From assembly GCF_009862785.1 (NCBI RefSeq), contig NZ_WWHU01000001.1, positions 1,116,001 to 1,180,000 of the forward strand: 64,000 bases of DNA, in the 5' to 3' direction. Under the pieces are notes generated by a model. It was given only the letters and a program-made list of their open reading frames with translations, made no database searches and was not told the DNA's origin. The position numbers and the translations under genes were made by a program. This DNA is from Gordonia sp. SID5947 (GTDB lineage Bacteria; Actinomycetota; Actinomycetes; Mycobacteriales; Mycobacteriaceae). This document shows, in pieces, positions 19,207-28,549 of the stretch (within the stretch, counting starts at the first letter, position 1; every line of letters starts with the position of its first letter).

Positions 19207-20106
19207 TCAGTCGGGACCGTCGCCGTGGCCGCCGTCGACCACCCGACCATCGACCTCGGCGCCGTCGACCTCGGCATCATCGACCTCGGCACCATCCACC
19301 TCGGCACCGTCGACCTCAGAGGCGGCCTCGCCGACCGCGATGACGATGACCGTGACGTTGTCGTGCGCACCGAGCGCAAGCGTCGCCTCCACCAGCGCCT
19401 CGGCGCCGCCTTCCGCCGACGACGCGCTCCGCAGGAGATCGGCGATCTCCTCGTCGGGCAGTTCGCCGGTGAGTCCGTCGGAACAGATCAACAGCATGTC
19501 GCCGGGCAACGCCCGAAGCGAGAAGAAGTCTGCCTCCGGCTCGGCCATACCGGCTCCGAGCGCACGGGTGATCACGTTGCGTCGTGGGTCGACACGGGCT
19601 TCTTCGGGCGTGAGGAAGCCGGCGTCCACGAACTCCTGGACCTGCGAGTGGTCCACCGTGAGCTGTTCGAGTTCGCCGCTCTGGAGACGATAGGTCCGCG
19701 AGTCGCCGATGTTGAGGACCAACCAGTGCGGCTCCCCCTCGTGGGTCACCAGAACGGCACCGGTTGCGGTGGTTCCCGCGCGGCGCTGCGACTCGGTGTC
19801 GATCTCGCCGATCCGCACCTGGGCGTCTGACAGCAGCTCGATGAGGGCCAACTGGGTCTCGGTCTGGTCGCCCAGCGCCTGGACAGCTGCCAGGGTCTCG
19901 AGAGCCGCCTCACTGGCCAGCTCACCGCTGTCGTGCCCGCCCATGCCGTCGGCGAGCAGGTATCGGCCCGGCTCCACCAGCGCGGCATCCTCGTTTGTCT
20001 CACGCACCCGGCCGACGTTGCACACCGCCGCCCACTCGAGTTGCAGGCCCGCCAGTGTGTCGGTGCCGCAACGGGATGCGTCCCGAACGATCGTCGCCGC
20101 GTCCAT
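19207..20106 (-). CDS. PP2C-family serine/threonine protein phosphatase with a pentapeptide-repeat tail
   Basis: 299 residues. The metal-binding motifs of PP2C/PPM phosphatases are present: RVRETNEDA, LLADGMGGHDSG, LICSDGLTGEL and HDNVTVIVI. No membrane segment is visible, so it should act in the cytoplasm, reversing Ser/Thr kinase signalling; no kinase gene is nearby. The C-terminal 35 residues are an acidic repeat of EVDGA units. It lies 28 bases after pdxS and is probably co-transcribed with it. It is inserted relative to the M. tuberculosis order. Confidence 0.92.
   Translation of the reverse strand: MDAATIVRDASRCGTDTLAGLQLEWAAVCNVGRVRETNEDAALVEPGRYLLADGMGGHDSGELASEAALETLAAVQALGDQTETQLALIELLSDAQVRIGEIDTESQRRAGTTATGAVLVTHEGEPHWLVLNIGDSRTYRLQSGELEQLTVDHSQVQEFVDAGFLTPEEARVDPRRNVITRALGAGMAEPEADFFSLRALPGDMLLICSDGLTGELPDEEIADLLRSASSAEGGAEALVEATLALGAHDNVTVIVIAVGEAASEVDGAEVDGAEVDDAEVDGAEVDGRVVDGGHGDGPD
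19238..19320. repeat. 15-bp coding repeat in the phosphatase tail
   Basis: About five imperfect copies of a 15-base unit (plus strand GTCGACCTCGGCACC and variants) encode the EVDGA/EVDDA pentapeptides of the phosphatase C terminus. The edges are approximate. Confidence 0.75.
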
Positions 20107-20134
20107 GATCAGCAGATCCTACGGCAGATCAGAC

Positions 20135-21112
20135 CTACCAGCCCCGCTCTGCGAGTCGGTGTGGCTGCGGGATGTCGTCGACGTTGATGCCGACCATCGC
20201 CTCGCCCAGGCCTCGCGAGACCTTGGCCAGCACATCCGGATCGTCGTGGAACGTGGTCGCCTGCACGATCGCGGCGGCCCGCTGTTGCGGGTTGCCCGAC
20301 TTGAAGATGCCCGAACCGACGAACACGCCCTCGGCGCCGAGCTGCATCATCATCGCGGCGTCTGCCGGAGTGGCGATACCGCCCGCGGTGAACAGCGTGA
20401 CCGGGAGCTTTCCGGCCTCGGCGACCTCCACGACGAGGTCGTACGGTGCCTGGAGTTCCTTTGCCGCGACGAACAATTCGTCCTTCGGGAGCGATGTGAG
20501 CCGGCGGATCTCGTCGCGGATCTTGCGCATGTGGGTCGTCGCGTTCGACACGTCGCCGGTACCCGCCTCGCCCTTGCTGCGGATCATCGCCGCACCTTCG
20601 GTGATCCGTCGCAGTGCCTCACCGAGATTGGTGGCGCCACAGACGAAAGGCACCGTGAACTGCCACTTGTCGATGTGGTTGGCGTAGTCGGCCGGAGTCA
20701 GCACCTCGGATTCGTCGACATAGTCGACGCCGAGGCTCTGCAGGATCTGGGCCTCCACGAAATGGCCGATCCGGGCCTTGGCCATCACCGGGATGGAGAC
20801 CTTCGAGATGATGCCGTCGATCATGTCCGGGTCGCTCATCCGCGACACGCCGCCCTGCGCGCGGATGTCGGCGGGCACGCGCTCGAGGGCCATGACCGCC
20901 ACCGCGCCGGCGTCCTCGGCGATCTGTGCCTGCTCCGGCGTGACGACGTCCATGATGACGCCACCCTTGAGCATCTCGGCCATGCCGCGCTTCACCCGGG
21001 CCGTACCCTGCCCGACGGTCGGTGCCGGATCTCGAAGTCCGTTGCCGGCGGTGCCGTCGTGGGTGTTCGGGGCGTCCGGTCCGGGAGTGTTCCCTGACTG
21101 GAATTGACTCAC
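20135..21112 (-). CDS. pdxS: Pyridoxal 5'-phosphate synthase lyase subunit PdxS
   Basis: TIM-barrel enzyme that makes PLP from ribose 5-phosphate, glyceraldehyde 3-phosphate and ammonia from PdxT. Predicted 325 residues; a family-typical core starts at [18 protein letters not shown] and includes [25 protein letters not shown] and [15 protein letters not shown] chose the GTG at 21112 because AGGAG lies 8 bases upstream; in-frame starts further up (for example the ATG at 21136) lack one. The roughly 45-residue N-terminal extension before the core is Gly/Pro/Thr-rich and probably disordered. Confidence 0.95.
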   Translation of the reverse strand: MSQFQSGNTPGPDAPNTHDGTAGNGLRDPAPTVGQGTARVKRGMAEMLKGGVIMDVVTPEQAQIAEDAGAVAVMALERVPADIRAQGGVSRMSDPDMIDGIISKVSIPVMAKARIGHFVEAQILQSLGVDYVDESEVLTPADYANHIDKWQFTVPFVCGATNLGEALRRITEGAAMIRSKGEAGTGDVSNATTHMRKIRDEIRRLTSLPKDELFVAAKELQAPYDLVVEVAEAGKLPVTLFTAGGIATPADAAMMMQLGAEGVFVGSGIFKSGNPQQRAAAIVQATTFHDDPDVLAKVSRGLGEAMVGINVDDIPQPHRLAERGW

Positions 21113-21260
21113 TGTGATGTCTCCTGATGTCGTCATTCCGGCACTGCGTGCCGGGTCCGCATGACGCGGTTGCCCCACAAGTCTAGGCGAGTCGTACGAC
21201 GGCGGTCATCGTCGGTCGCCCATCAGCCCTGGTGCAGCCGCCTACGCTCCGCGGCCGGAC

Positions 21261-21797
21261 TCAGCCGCCGCTGCTGGGGGTGACGCGTTCGATGATCTCG
21301 AAGTACTGCGGCAGCTCCGCGGTACCGCCGAGGTGTAGCCAACGGACGAGTCGACGTTCGGCCAGGTTGCGGGTGTCACGCACGGCGTCGTTGTAGAACC
21401 GTCGCGCCATCATCACCCGGGTCTCGGAATCGGCCAACTCGACGACGAGTCCCTGCGGCCTGGTCTGCGTATCGGTCTGGGCGAGGAGGGCCGACACCCG
21501 GTTCTCCGACTGTTCCCGGGCGTGGACCGGGGCATGCTCGGCATGATCGGCTGCGGCCGCCAACGCTTGGCCGGCGGTCCGGATCTCCTCGTCGTAGCTG
21601 ACGACCATCCCGGACGCGATCGCCCGTGCCACCACCGCACGACGCGCCAGGGCAGCGTCGAGTGCCTGGCGGGCCAGATCCACACGGACGTTGAGCCGGT
21701 CGAGACGATTCGCTGTCTGGAATGCCCATCCGCCCGCCAGGACGACGAGCAGGATGATCACCCCGATCACGAGAATCGTGAGGCCCGATATCGTCAT
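21261..21797 (-). CDS. LemA-like membrane protein
   Basis: 178 residues: one N-terminal membrane helix (LVIGVIILLVVLAGGWAF) followed by a helical domain of LemA type (NRLDRLNVRVDLARQALDAAL, ARRFYNDAVRDTRNL). The function of LemA proteins is unknown. The ATG has a near-perfect AAGGAGGTG 5-6 bases upstream. It directly follows pimA (13 bases) and is the last gene of the PI-mannoside operon, in the position of Rv2609c. Confidence 0.78.
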   Translation of the reverse strand: MTISGLTILVIGVIILLVVLAGGWAFQTANRLDRLNVRVDLARQALDAALARRAVVARAIASGMVVSYDEEIRTAGQALAAAADHAEHAPVHAREQSENRVSALLAQTDTQTRPQGLVVELADSETRVMMARRFYNDAVRDTRNLAERRLVRWLHLGGTAELPQYFEIIERVTPSSGG

Positions 21798-21810
21798 CTG
21801 CCCACCTCCT

Positions 21811-22935
21811 TCAATCGGACACGACGACCGGCCCGGTGCCGACCGTCACTGTGTCGTAGACGCGCAGGATCTGGTCGGCGACCCGCGACCAGTCGTACCG
21901 ATCGGCCCGTCGCCTGCCTGCTCTCACCAGTTCTGCCCTGGCCTCACCGTCCCCGAGTAGTTCCCGGACCGCGCCGCTCAGCGCTTCCGGTGATCCGGTC
22001 GGCACCAGGCGTCCGGCGCGACCGTCGTCGAGGACGCGCCGGAACGCGTTCAGGTCACTGGCCACCACCGCGGCGCCCGCGGCCATCGCCTCGACGAGCA
22101 CGATGCCGAAGCTCTCTCCGCCGAGGTTGGGCGCGCAGTAGACATCCGCCGAACGCAGCGCCCGCGCCTTCGTCGCGTCGTCGACCTGGCCCAGGAAGAC
22201 GAGATGTGACGCCAGGGTCCCGGCGCGGCGGCGCAGGGCACGCTCGCTGCCGCCACCGACGATCAGCACCCGCACGTCGGGGAACTCCGCCACGATCGAC
22301 GGAAGTGCCCGCATCAGGATGTCGATGCCCTTACGCGGTTCGTCGTAGCGTCCGAGGAACAGGATCGTGTGGCCCGGCCACGGATAGCCGTCCAGCGGCT
22401 GCGCGTCGGCGAACCCGCCCACGTCGATCCCGTTGGGGATCTCCACCGCATCGGAGCCCAGCGACTCCATCTGCCAGCGCCGCGCGAGTTCGGAGACGGC
22501 GATCTTGCCCGAGATCCGCTCGTGGTAGGGCCGGAGGATGCCCTGGAAGACGCTCAGCCACATCGAGCGCGTGGTGGAGGTGTGGAAGGTCGTCACGATC
22601 GGGCCGGAAGCCACCATCAGCGACAACATCGAGATGCTCGGCGCGTTCGGTTCGTGTACGTGCAGGACGTCGAAGCCGCTCTCGTCGACCCAGTTTCGCA
22701 GGCGCAGATAGCCTTTCGGGCTGAAGCTCACCCGCGAGACCGACCCGTTGTAGGGGATCGCCAGCGCGGGGCCTGCCGAGACCACGTAGTCGGGCAGCTG
22801 CGTCTCGTCGGCCGCCGGCGCCAGCACGCTGACCTCGTGTCCACGGCCGATGAACACCTGTGCGAGTTCGACGACGTGCGCCTGCACGCCGCCGGGGACG
22901 TCGAAGGAGTAGGGGCAGACCATCCCGATCCTCAT
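21811..22935 (-). CDS. pimA: Phosphatidylinositol alpha-mannosyltransferase PimA
   Basis: GT4-family enzyme that transfers the first mannose from GDP-mannose to phosphatidylinositol on the cytoplasmic side of the membrane. 374 residues: N-terminal MVCPYSFDVPGGVQAHV, the VLHVHEPNAPSISML segment, ILFLGRYDEPRKGIDIL, and the donor-site motif GGESFGIVLVEAMAAG. The ATG at 22935 overlaps the stop of the acyltransferase gene by 4 bases. It belongs to the operon thrS-HIT-pgsA-patA-pimA-lemA. Confidence 0.96.
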   Translation of the reverse strand: MRIGMVCPYSFDVPGGVQAHVVELAQVFIGRGHEVSVLAPAADETQLPDYVVSAGPALAIPYNGSVSRVSFSPKGYLRLRNWVDESGFDVLHVHEPNAPSISMLSLMVASGPIVTTFHTSTTRSMWLSVFQGILRPYHERISGKIAVSELARRWQMESLGSDAVEIPNGIDVGGFADAQPLDGYPWPGHTILFLGRYDEPRKGIDILMRALPSIVAEFPDVRVLIVGGGSERALRRRAGTLASHLVFLGQVDDATKARALRSADVYCAPNLGGESFGIVLVEAMAAGAAVVASDLNAFRRVLDDGRAGRLVPTGSPEALSGAVRELLGDGEARAELVRAGRRRADRYDWSRVADQILRVYDTVTVGTGPVVVSD

Positions 22936-23867
22936 CGGCCCGAATCCTCGATCGTCGAGCCGTCCTCGATGCGCGCGCGCCGCTCCGACGACCAGTCGGC
23001 CTCCCACAACGGCTGCAGCATGTGCCAGTCCTGGGGGTGGGCGGCGATGTTCTTCTCGAACACGTTCGCCAGCGCCTGCGTCGCCGGTCCTACCCCGCCG
23101 GACACGTCGATCGGCGTCCCGCACGAGATCATCGAGGTGGGCGCCTCGGTGAACCAGTGGTGGACCGGCACCAGCGCCGCGCCGGTCTCGATGGCCAGCT
23201 TCGCCGAACCGGCAGGCATCCGTGTGGTCTCGCCGAAGAAGGTCACCGGCACGCCGTGCCGGGCCAGGTCCCGTTCGCCGAGCAGACAGACGACGCCACC
23301 CGCACGCAGTCTCTCGGCGAGCCGCGCGAACGGCGGTTCTTCGCCGCCGCTGAGCGGAAAGATCTCGAAGCCCAGGGATTCCCGGTACTCGACGAACCGG
23401 TTGAACAGCGATTCCGGCTCGAGACGCTCCGCGACCGTCGCGAAGTGTCCACGATTCTGCACGAGCCAGACACCGGCCATGTCCCAGTTGCCCGTGTGCG
23501 GTAGGGCCAGGATCACGCCCTTCCCGGCATCCAACGCAGTGTCGAGGACGACCTGGTCGGGCGCCGGAACCGTCACCGTCGCCGCTGTCGCGGCGAGATC
23601 CTGGACCGGCAACCGGAACGCCTCACACCAGTACCGGGCATAGGAACGCACCGCGGCCGCGACGAGGTCGTCGGGCACCTCCTCCGGCGTGGTGCCGACC
23701 ACCCGGGCGAGATTCCGGCGCAGCTGCGCGGGCCCACCCTTACGACGACCGGCGAATTCACCGGCCTTGTCGAACAGGCCGCGCGCCACCGACTCCGGCG
23801 CATGGCGCACGGCGGCCCAGCCGGCCGCGTACCCCAGGTCGGCCATCGCGCCCGTGACCGAGCTCAT
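22932..23867 (-). CDS. patA: Phosphatidylinositol mannoside acyltransferase
   Basis: Adds a fatty acyl chain to the mannose of PIM. 311 residues of the LpxL/HtrB-like acyltransferase fold, with the catalytic HxxxxD motif HTGNWD near residue 120 and the ERDLARHGVPVTFFG segment. It lacks a clear signal peptide and is probably a peripheral membrane protein. It overlaps pimA by 4 bases and starts 28 bases after pgsA ends. It matches Rv2611c in position. Confidence 0.93.
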   Translation of the reverse strand: MSSVTGAMADLGYAAGWAAVRHAPESVARGLFDKAGEFAGRRKGGPAQLRRNLARVVGTTPEEVPDDLVAAAVRSYARYWCEAFRLPVQDLAATAATVTVPAPDQVVLDTALDAGKGVILALPHTGNWDMAGVWLVQNRGHFATVAERLEPESLFNRFVEYRESLGFEIFPLSGGEEPPFARLAERLRAGGVVCLLGERDLARHGVPVTFFGETTRMPAGSAKLAIETGAALVPVHHWFTEAPTSMISCGTPIDVSGGVGPATQALANVFEKNIAAHPQDWHMLQPLWEADWSSERRARIEDGSTIEDSGR

Positions 23868-23895
23868 CGGGCCCTCTCCCCCGTCACCATGTGTG

Positions 23896-24582
23896 TCAGT
23901 GTGCCCCGGCCTCGGGTTGCTTGCCCGCCGCGGGCGGCTCGTCTTCGTCGGCGCTCGAGGTGGACAGCGGGATCAGATCCCGGGCGCCCGGCGACTTGTA
24001 GATCGACCACATGCGCTGGCCGACGGTGATGACCGACAGCACCGCGAGCCCCCAGACCGCCACGTGCACAGCCCAATCCAGCCCGAGGCCGGTGAGGCCC
24101 GTGCCCACGAGCACGATGATCAGACGGTCGGGACGCTCGATCCATCCACCGTCGCCGTAGAGGCCGCTCGCCTCCGCGCGCGCCTTCGCGTAAGAGATGA
24201 CCTGTGAGGTCACCAGACAGATCAACGTGGCGATCAGCAACAGTTGGTGTGGTTCGGTCACCGCACACCACCACGCCAGTCCGGCGAAGATCGCTCCGTC
24301 GGCGACGCGGTCACAGGTGGCGTCGAGCACCGCACCGAACCTGGTCCCGCCACCACGGGCCCGCGCCATCGCTCCGTCGAGCATGTCGAACATCACGAAG
24401 AGCCAGATCACCAGCGTGCCGATGAAGAGATGGCCCATCGGGAACAGCGTGAGGGCCGCCGCGATCGTCGCCGCAGTGCCGATCAGGGTCATGATGTCCG
24501 GACTGAGGCCGGTGCGGAGCAATGCGCGACCGAGCGGCAACGTCACCTTGGAGACCGAGGCACGGCCCCGGATGCTCAACAT
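23896..24582 (-). CDS. pgsA: CDP-alcohol phosphatidyltransferase (phosphatidylinositol phosphate synthase)
   Basis: 228-residue membrane enzyme that makes phosphatidylinositol phosphate from CDP-diacylglycerol and inositol phosphate. The CDP-alcohol motif DG-x2-AR-x8-G-x3-D-x3-D is seen in MLDGAMARARGGGTRFGAVL followed by DATCDR. Several membrane helices follow. The ATG at 24582 has AAGGAG about 8 bases upstream, which decides against longer open-frame starts. It supplies the lipid used by patA and pimA downstream. Confidence 0.95.
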   Translation of the reverse strand: MLSIRGRASVSKVTLPLGRALLRTGLSPDIMTLIGTAATIAAALTLFPMGHLFIGTLVIWLFVMFDMLDGAMARARGGGTRFGAVLDATCDRVADGAIFAGLAWWCAVTEPHQLLLIATLICLVTSQVISYAKARAEASGLYGDGGWIERPDRLIIVLVGTGLTGLGLDWAVHVAVWGLAVLSVITVGQRMWSIYKSPGARDLIPLSTSSADEDEPPAAGKQPEAGAH

Positions 24583-24631
24583 GTGACCGCTCCTTTCGTC
24601 CTCCGCCCGACCGCGATCGGCGCTGCCGGTG

Positions 24632-25198
24632 TCACGGCTGGTCCAGCCATGCGTCGGCGAGCAGCGACCGGGTGTCGCGCAGCAACTGTGGCATGACTTT
24701 CGTCTCCCCGACAACCGTGATGAAGTTCGCGTCGCCGATCCATCGCGGGACGATGTGCTGGTGAAGGTGCTCGGCGAGCGAACCGCCTGCGGCGTAACCG
24801 AGGTTGAGGCCGACGTTGAACGCATTCGGGTTCGACACCGACTTGATGGTGCGGATCATCCGCTGCGTGAACGACATCAGTTCGTCGGACTCCTGGGCGG
24901 TCAGATCCTCGAGGTCGGCCACCTGGCGATAGGGGACGATCATGGTGTGGCCCGGGTTGTACGGGTAGAGATTGAGGACCGCATAGACAGCCGCACCACG
25001 CGCCACCATCAATCCGTCTTCGTCGGACATGAGTGGGATGTCGAGAAACGGATGCCCGGTCGACGCTGCTGCCGGTGGCGGGTCGGACGTGATGTAGGTC
25101 ATCCGATGCGGGCTCCACAAGCGCTGCAAGCGATCAGGATCCCCGGTTCCGCAGTCACGGATCTCGCGGTCGCCGTCGGTGCCTGCCTGCTCAGCCAT
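24632..25198 (-). CDS. HIT-family nucleotide hydrolase/phosphorylase (AP4A phosphorylase-like)
   Basis: 188 residues with the histidine triad [10 protein letters not shown] near residue 143 and the upstream [16 protein letters not shown] segment. By position it matches Rv2613c, reported as a diadenosine tetraphosphate phosphorylase; that activity is inferred here. It overlaps the end of thrS by 8 bases, so it is translationally coupled to it. Confidence 0.9.
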   Translation of the reverse strand: MAEQAGTDGDREIRDCGTGDPDRLQRLWSPHRMTYITSDPPPAAASTGHPFLDIPLMSDEDGLMVARGAAVYAVLNLYPYNPGHTMIVPYRQVADLEDLTAQESDELMSFTQRMIRTIKSVSNPNAFNVGLNLGYAAGGSLAEHLHQHIVPRWIGDANFITVVGETKVMPQLLRDTRSLLADAWLDQP

Positions 25199-27266
25199 CG
25201 GCAGCGTCCGATCCGCCTGCGCCGAGGTCGATGGTCTCCGCCGACGGTGAGTCGTTGCGACGCCCGGACACCCACGCCGCGATGAGATCGACGGCGGCGG
25301 CCACGGGCACCCCGTTGACCTGGGAGCCGTCCCGGAACCTGAAGCTCACGGCATCGGCACTCACGTCGCGCTCTCCGGCGAGGAGCATGAACGGCACCTT
25401 GGCCGTCGTGTGGTTGCGGATCTTCTTCTGCATCCGGTCGTCGGAGTGATCGACCTCGGCGCGTATCCCTCTCGTGCGCAGCTCATCGATCACGGCCTGC
25501 AGATGGTCGGCGAAGGCCTCCGCGACCGGGATCCCGACGACCTGCACCGGTGACAGCCATGCCGGGAACGCTCCCGCGTAGTGCTCGGTGAGCACTCCGA
25601 AGAACCGCTCGATCGAGCCGAAAAGCGCCCGGTGGATCATGACGGGGCGGTGCTTGGCGCCGTCGGAACCGGTGTATTCCATCTCGAACCGGTCCGGCAG
25701 CATCAGATCGACCTGGATCGTCGACATCTGCCACGTCCGCCCGATGGCGTCGCGGGCCTGCACGGAGATCTTCGGCGCGTAGAACGCGGCGCCGCCCGGA
25801 TCGTCCACGAGATCGAGTCCAAAGCTCGACGCGGCCTCGCGCAGCACCTCGGTGGCCTCGTCCCACGCCTCGTCGGAGCCGATCGACTTGTCCGGGTTCC
25901 GCGTCGACAGCTCGAGGTAGAAGTCGTCGAGTCCGTAGTCGCGGAGCAGGTCGAGCACGAACTGCAGCAGAGATCGGACCTCTGCACCCATCTGCTCACG
26001 GGTGCAGTAGATGTGGGCGTCGTCCTGGGTGAAGCCGCGCGCTCGGGTCAGGCCGTGGACCACGCCGGACTTCTCGTAGCGATACACGGTGCCGAACTCG
26101 AACAACCGCAGGGGCAGTTCGCGATACGAACGTCCGCGCGAGTTGAAGATCAGGTTGTGCATCGGGCAGTTCATCGGCTTCAGGTAGTAGTCGATGGCCG
26201 GACGCCGAACGGCGCCCTCGGCATCGACCTCCTCGTCGAGCTGCATCGGCGGGTACATGCCGTCGGCATACCAGTCGAGGTGACCCGACTTCTTGAACAG
26301 ATCACCCTTGGTCGCGTGCGGCGTGTAGACGAACTCGTAACCGGCCTGCGAGTGCCGTAGTCGCGAATAGTCCTCGAGTTCCTTGCGGATGATCCCGCCC
26401 TTGGGGTGGAACACGGGCAGACCCGACCCGATCTCGTCGGGGAAGCTGAACAGATCGAGTTCGGAGCCCAGTCGTCGATGATCGCGTTTCTCGGCCTCGG
26501 CGAGCATCGCGAGATGCGCGTCCTGCGCCTCCGCCGACTCCCAGGCGGTGCCGTAGATCCGCTGCAGGTCGGCGTTGGCCTGATCGCCCCGCCAGTAGGC
26601 CGCGGAGCTGCGGGTCAGCTTGAACGCCGAGATGTACTTGGTCGTCGGTACGTGCGGACCGCGACACAGGTCGCACCAGATCCGTTCGCCGGTACGCGGA
26701 TTGAGGTTGTCGTACGCGGTCAGCTCGCCGCCACCGACCTCCATGACCTCGGCGTCGTCGGCGGCACCCTTGTCGTCGATGAGTTCGAGCTTGTACGGCT
26801 CGGCAGCCAGTTCGGCGCGCGCCTCGTCCTTCGACGCGTAGACGCGACGGGAGAACCGCTGCCCCGACTTGACGATCTGCTTCATCTTCTTCTCGAGGGC
26901 GGTGATGTCCTCGGGGGTGAAGGGCTCGGCGACGTCGAAGTCGTAGTAGAAGCCGTCCTTGATGGGCGGACCGATACCGAGCTTGGCGTCGGGGAACAGC
27001 TCCTGCACGGCCTGCGCGAGCACGTGCGCGCAGGAATGCCGGATCACGCTGCGACCGGCCTCGGTGTTCGCGGCGACGGGCTCGACGTCGGTGTCGAGCT
27101 CCGGAGTCCAGGAGAGGTCACGCAGCTGCCCCGCCGGGTCGCGGACCACGACGACCGCCTCCGGCCCCTTGTTGGGCAGGTCGTGGTCGCGGAGCGCCGT
27201 ACCCGCGGTGGTCCCGGCCGGCACACGGATGGTGGCGGGGGCGGTCACCTGGAGATCGTCGGGCAC
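25191..27266 (-). CDS. thrS: Threonyl-tRNA synthetase
   Basis: Class II synthetase of 691 residues: N-terminal TGS domain, the editing/second additional domain with [11 protein letters not shown], then the catalytic core with the zinc-binding Cys in [12 protein letters not shown], motif 2 and [14 protein letters not shown] (motif 3), and a C-terminal anticodon domain. The GTG start is at 27266. It is first in the operon that continues through the phosphatidylinositol mannoside genes. The C terminus extends about 25 residues beyond the anticodon domain and is low-complexity. Confidence 0.97.
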   Translation of the reverse strand: MPDDLQVTAPATIRVPAGTTAGTALRDHDLPNKGPEAVVVVRDPAGQLRDLSWTPELDTDVEPVAANTEAGRSVIRHSCAHVLAQAVQELFPDAKLGIGPPIKDGFYYDFDVAEPFTPEDITALEKKMKQIVKSGQRFSRRVYASKDEARAELAAEPYKLELIDDKGAADDAEVMEVGGGELTAYDNLNPRTGERIWCDLCRGPHVPTTKYISAFKLTRSSAAYWRGDQANADLQRIYGTAWESAEAQDAHLAMLAEAEKRDHRRLGSELDLFSFPDEIGSGLPVFHPKGGIIRKELEDYSRLRHSQAGYEFVYTPHATKGDLFKKSGHLDWYADGMYPPMQLDEEVDAEGAVRRPAIDYYLKPMNCPMHNLIFNSRGRSYRELPLRLFEFGTVYRYEKSGVVHGLTRARGFTQDDAHIYCTREQMGAEVRSLLQFVLDLLRDYGLDDFYLELSTRNPDKSIGSDEAWDEATEVLREAASSFGLDLVDDPGGAAFYAPKISVQARDAIGRTWQMSTIQVDLMLPDRFEMEYTGSDGAKHRPVMIHRALFGSIERFFGVLTEHYAGAFPAWLSPVQVVGIPVAEAFADHLQAVIDELRTRGIRAEVDHSDDRMQKKIRNHTTAKVPFMLLAGERDVSADAVSFRFRDGSQVNGVPVAAAVDLIAAWVSGRRNDSPSAETIDLGAGGSDAADG

Positions 27267-27393
27267 GAGGACGCTCCTCAGCAGTCAGAACACGATGGAC
27301 GTGTCGAGGCGGTTTGGTTGCGCCTCTGATCGTATCTGCGCCTGTTCGGCGACCCGCATCCGCCGACCCGTTCGGCGCGGCGTACCCGTCTCG

Positions 27394-27810
27394 TCAGGAG
27401 AGGATGGGACTCGCGAGCCACGAGGCGTCGATGTTCACCCATCCGGCGACCATCCCGATCGCGCCCAACAGCCACAGGGTGACCACGACGATCGCCGCGG
27501 TGCCCAACCACGCGCCCGCCTGGACCGACCAGTGTTGCCGTTTCATCCAGTCCATCCAGGCGTCGTACTTGCCCCGCGCGAAGGTCAGCACCCGGTGCGC
27601 CCATGCGAACTCCGAGGCCAGGATGCCCAGGCCGAGGAACACGATCAGCCAGCCGGGACCCGGGTACGGGATCGTGACGACGCCGCACACCAAGACCAGC
27701 GTGCCGACCACGCCGACCGCGATGCGGTACGCGAGATGCAATCTCGGATTCCGGCGGATGAGGTACCGCCGCTGGCGGCCCCAGAGCCGCAACCGCTTCC
27801 AGGCCGACAT
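27394..27810 (-). CDS. PGPGW-family small membrane protein
   Basis: 138 residues with three hydrophobic segments and the family-defining PYPGPGW motif between the first two helices, followed by VFLGLGILASEF. The family's function is unknown. The ATG at 27810 is 8 bases after GGAG; a GTG three codons further up sits on top of that site and is unlikely. It stands alone, divergent from the TetR gene. Confidence 0.85.
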   Translation of the reverse strand: MSAWKRLRLWGRQRRYLIRRNPRLHLAYRIAVGVVGTLVLVCGVVTIPYPGPGWLIVFLGLGILASEFAWAHRVLTFARGKYDAWMDWMKRQHWSVQAGAWLGTAAIVVVTLWLLGAIGMVAGWVNIDASWLASPILS

Positions 27811-27917
27811 AATCCCCACTCCGTCACCGCTCTGACCGAATTCGCCCGCTCAGCCTACGCGACGGACCACAGCTGCCCGACTGTGCGACGGGAGTCCGAC
27901 ATGATGGCAGATTTCAC

Positions 27918-27955
27918 TTGACTGCCACTCAAATACATGGTTGAGTGACAGTCAA
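27918..27955. promoter_or_regulatory. Two tandem palindromic operators at the TetR gene start
   Basis: TTGACTGCCACTCAA (27918-27932) and TTGAGTGACAGTCAA (27941-27955) are each near-perfect 15-bp palindromes of the form TTGASTGNCASTCAA. They start 23 bases apart and are also inverted repeats of each other. The second ends immediately before the TetR ATG. This is the classic layout of an autoregulated TetR operator and would cover the promoter of the TetR-glycosyltransferase pair. Confidence 0.8.
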
Positions 27956-28549
27956 ATGAAAACGACACGCACCTACATCCAGTCCGGCCGCGCCGACGGC
28001 AAAGTCGCCACGCGCGCCCGAATCCTCGCTGCCGCACAAGACCTCTTCCTCGAGAAGGCCTTCGAGGAGGTCACGCTCGCGTCGATCGCCAAGGCCGCCG
28101 GGGTGTCGCATCAGACCGTGCTCAACCATTTCGAGTCCAAAGCCGGCGTGGTGCTCGGCGTCACGGAGCTGATCGCCGAACAGACCTTCGAGGTTCGCTA
28201 CCAAGCCCGCCCAGGAGACGTCGTAGGTGCCATCGAGGCGCTCGTGCGCCACTACGAACAGATCGGCGACGCCAACGTCCGGTGGGCCATCTCAGCAGAT
28301 CGCTTCCCCGAGTTGGCCGCCCAGATGGACATCGCGAGGGCCGGCCACCGGACGTGGTTGGAGGCGATGTTCGACGACAGGCTGCCCGCGGACCCGGAAC
28401 GACGGGAACCCGTTCTGGACGCGCTGCACGCGGCCACCGACGTCTACGTCTGGAAGCTGCTCCGACGAGATCTGCGGCGAACCCGCGCCGAGACCGAGAA
28501 GACCATGGCCGACCTCGTGGCCGGCGTACTGGAAGGCATCGCATCATGA
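27956..28549 (+). CDS. TetR-family transcriptional regulator
   Basis: 197 residues. N-terminal TetR helix-turn-helix: RARILAAAQDLFLEK, then VTLASIAKAAGVSHQTVLNHF. The C-terminal ligand-binding domain is not recognisable further. I take the ATG at 27956; it has no ribosome-binding site and directly abuts the operator, so the mRNA may be leaderless. A TTG at 27941 is an alternative but lies within the operator. The stop overlaps the glycosyltransferase ATG by 4 bases, so the regulator probably controls itself and that gene. Confidence 0.9.
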   Translation: MKTTRTYIQSGRADGKVATRARILAAAQDLFLEKAFEEVTLASIAKAAGVSHQTVLNHFESKAGVVLGVTELIAEQTFEVRYQARPGDVVGAIEALVRHYEQIGDANVRWAISADRFPELAAQMDIARAGHRTWLEAMFDDRLPADPERREPVLDALHAATDVYVWKLLRRDLRRTRAETEKTMADLVAGVLEGIAS

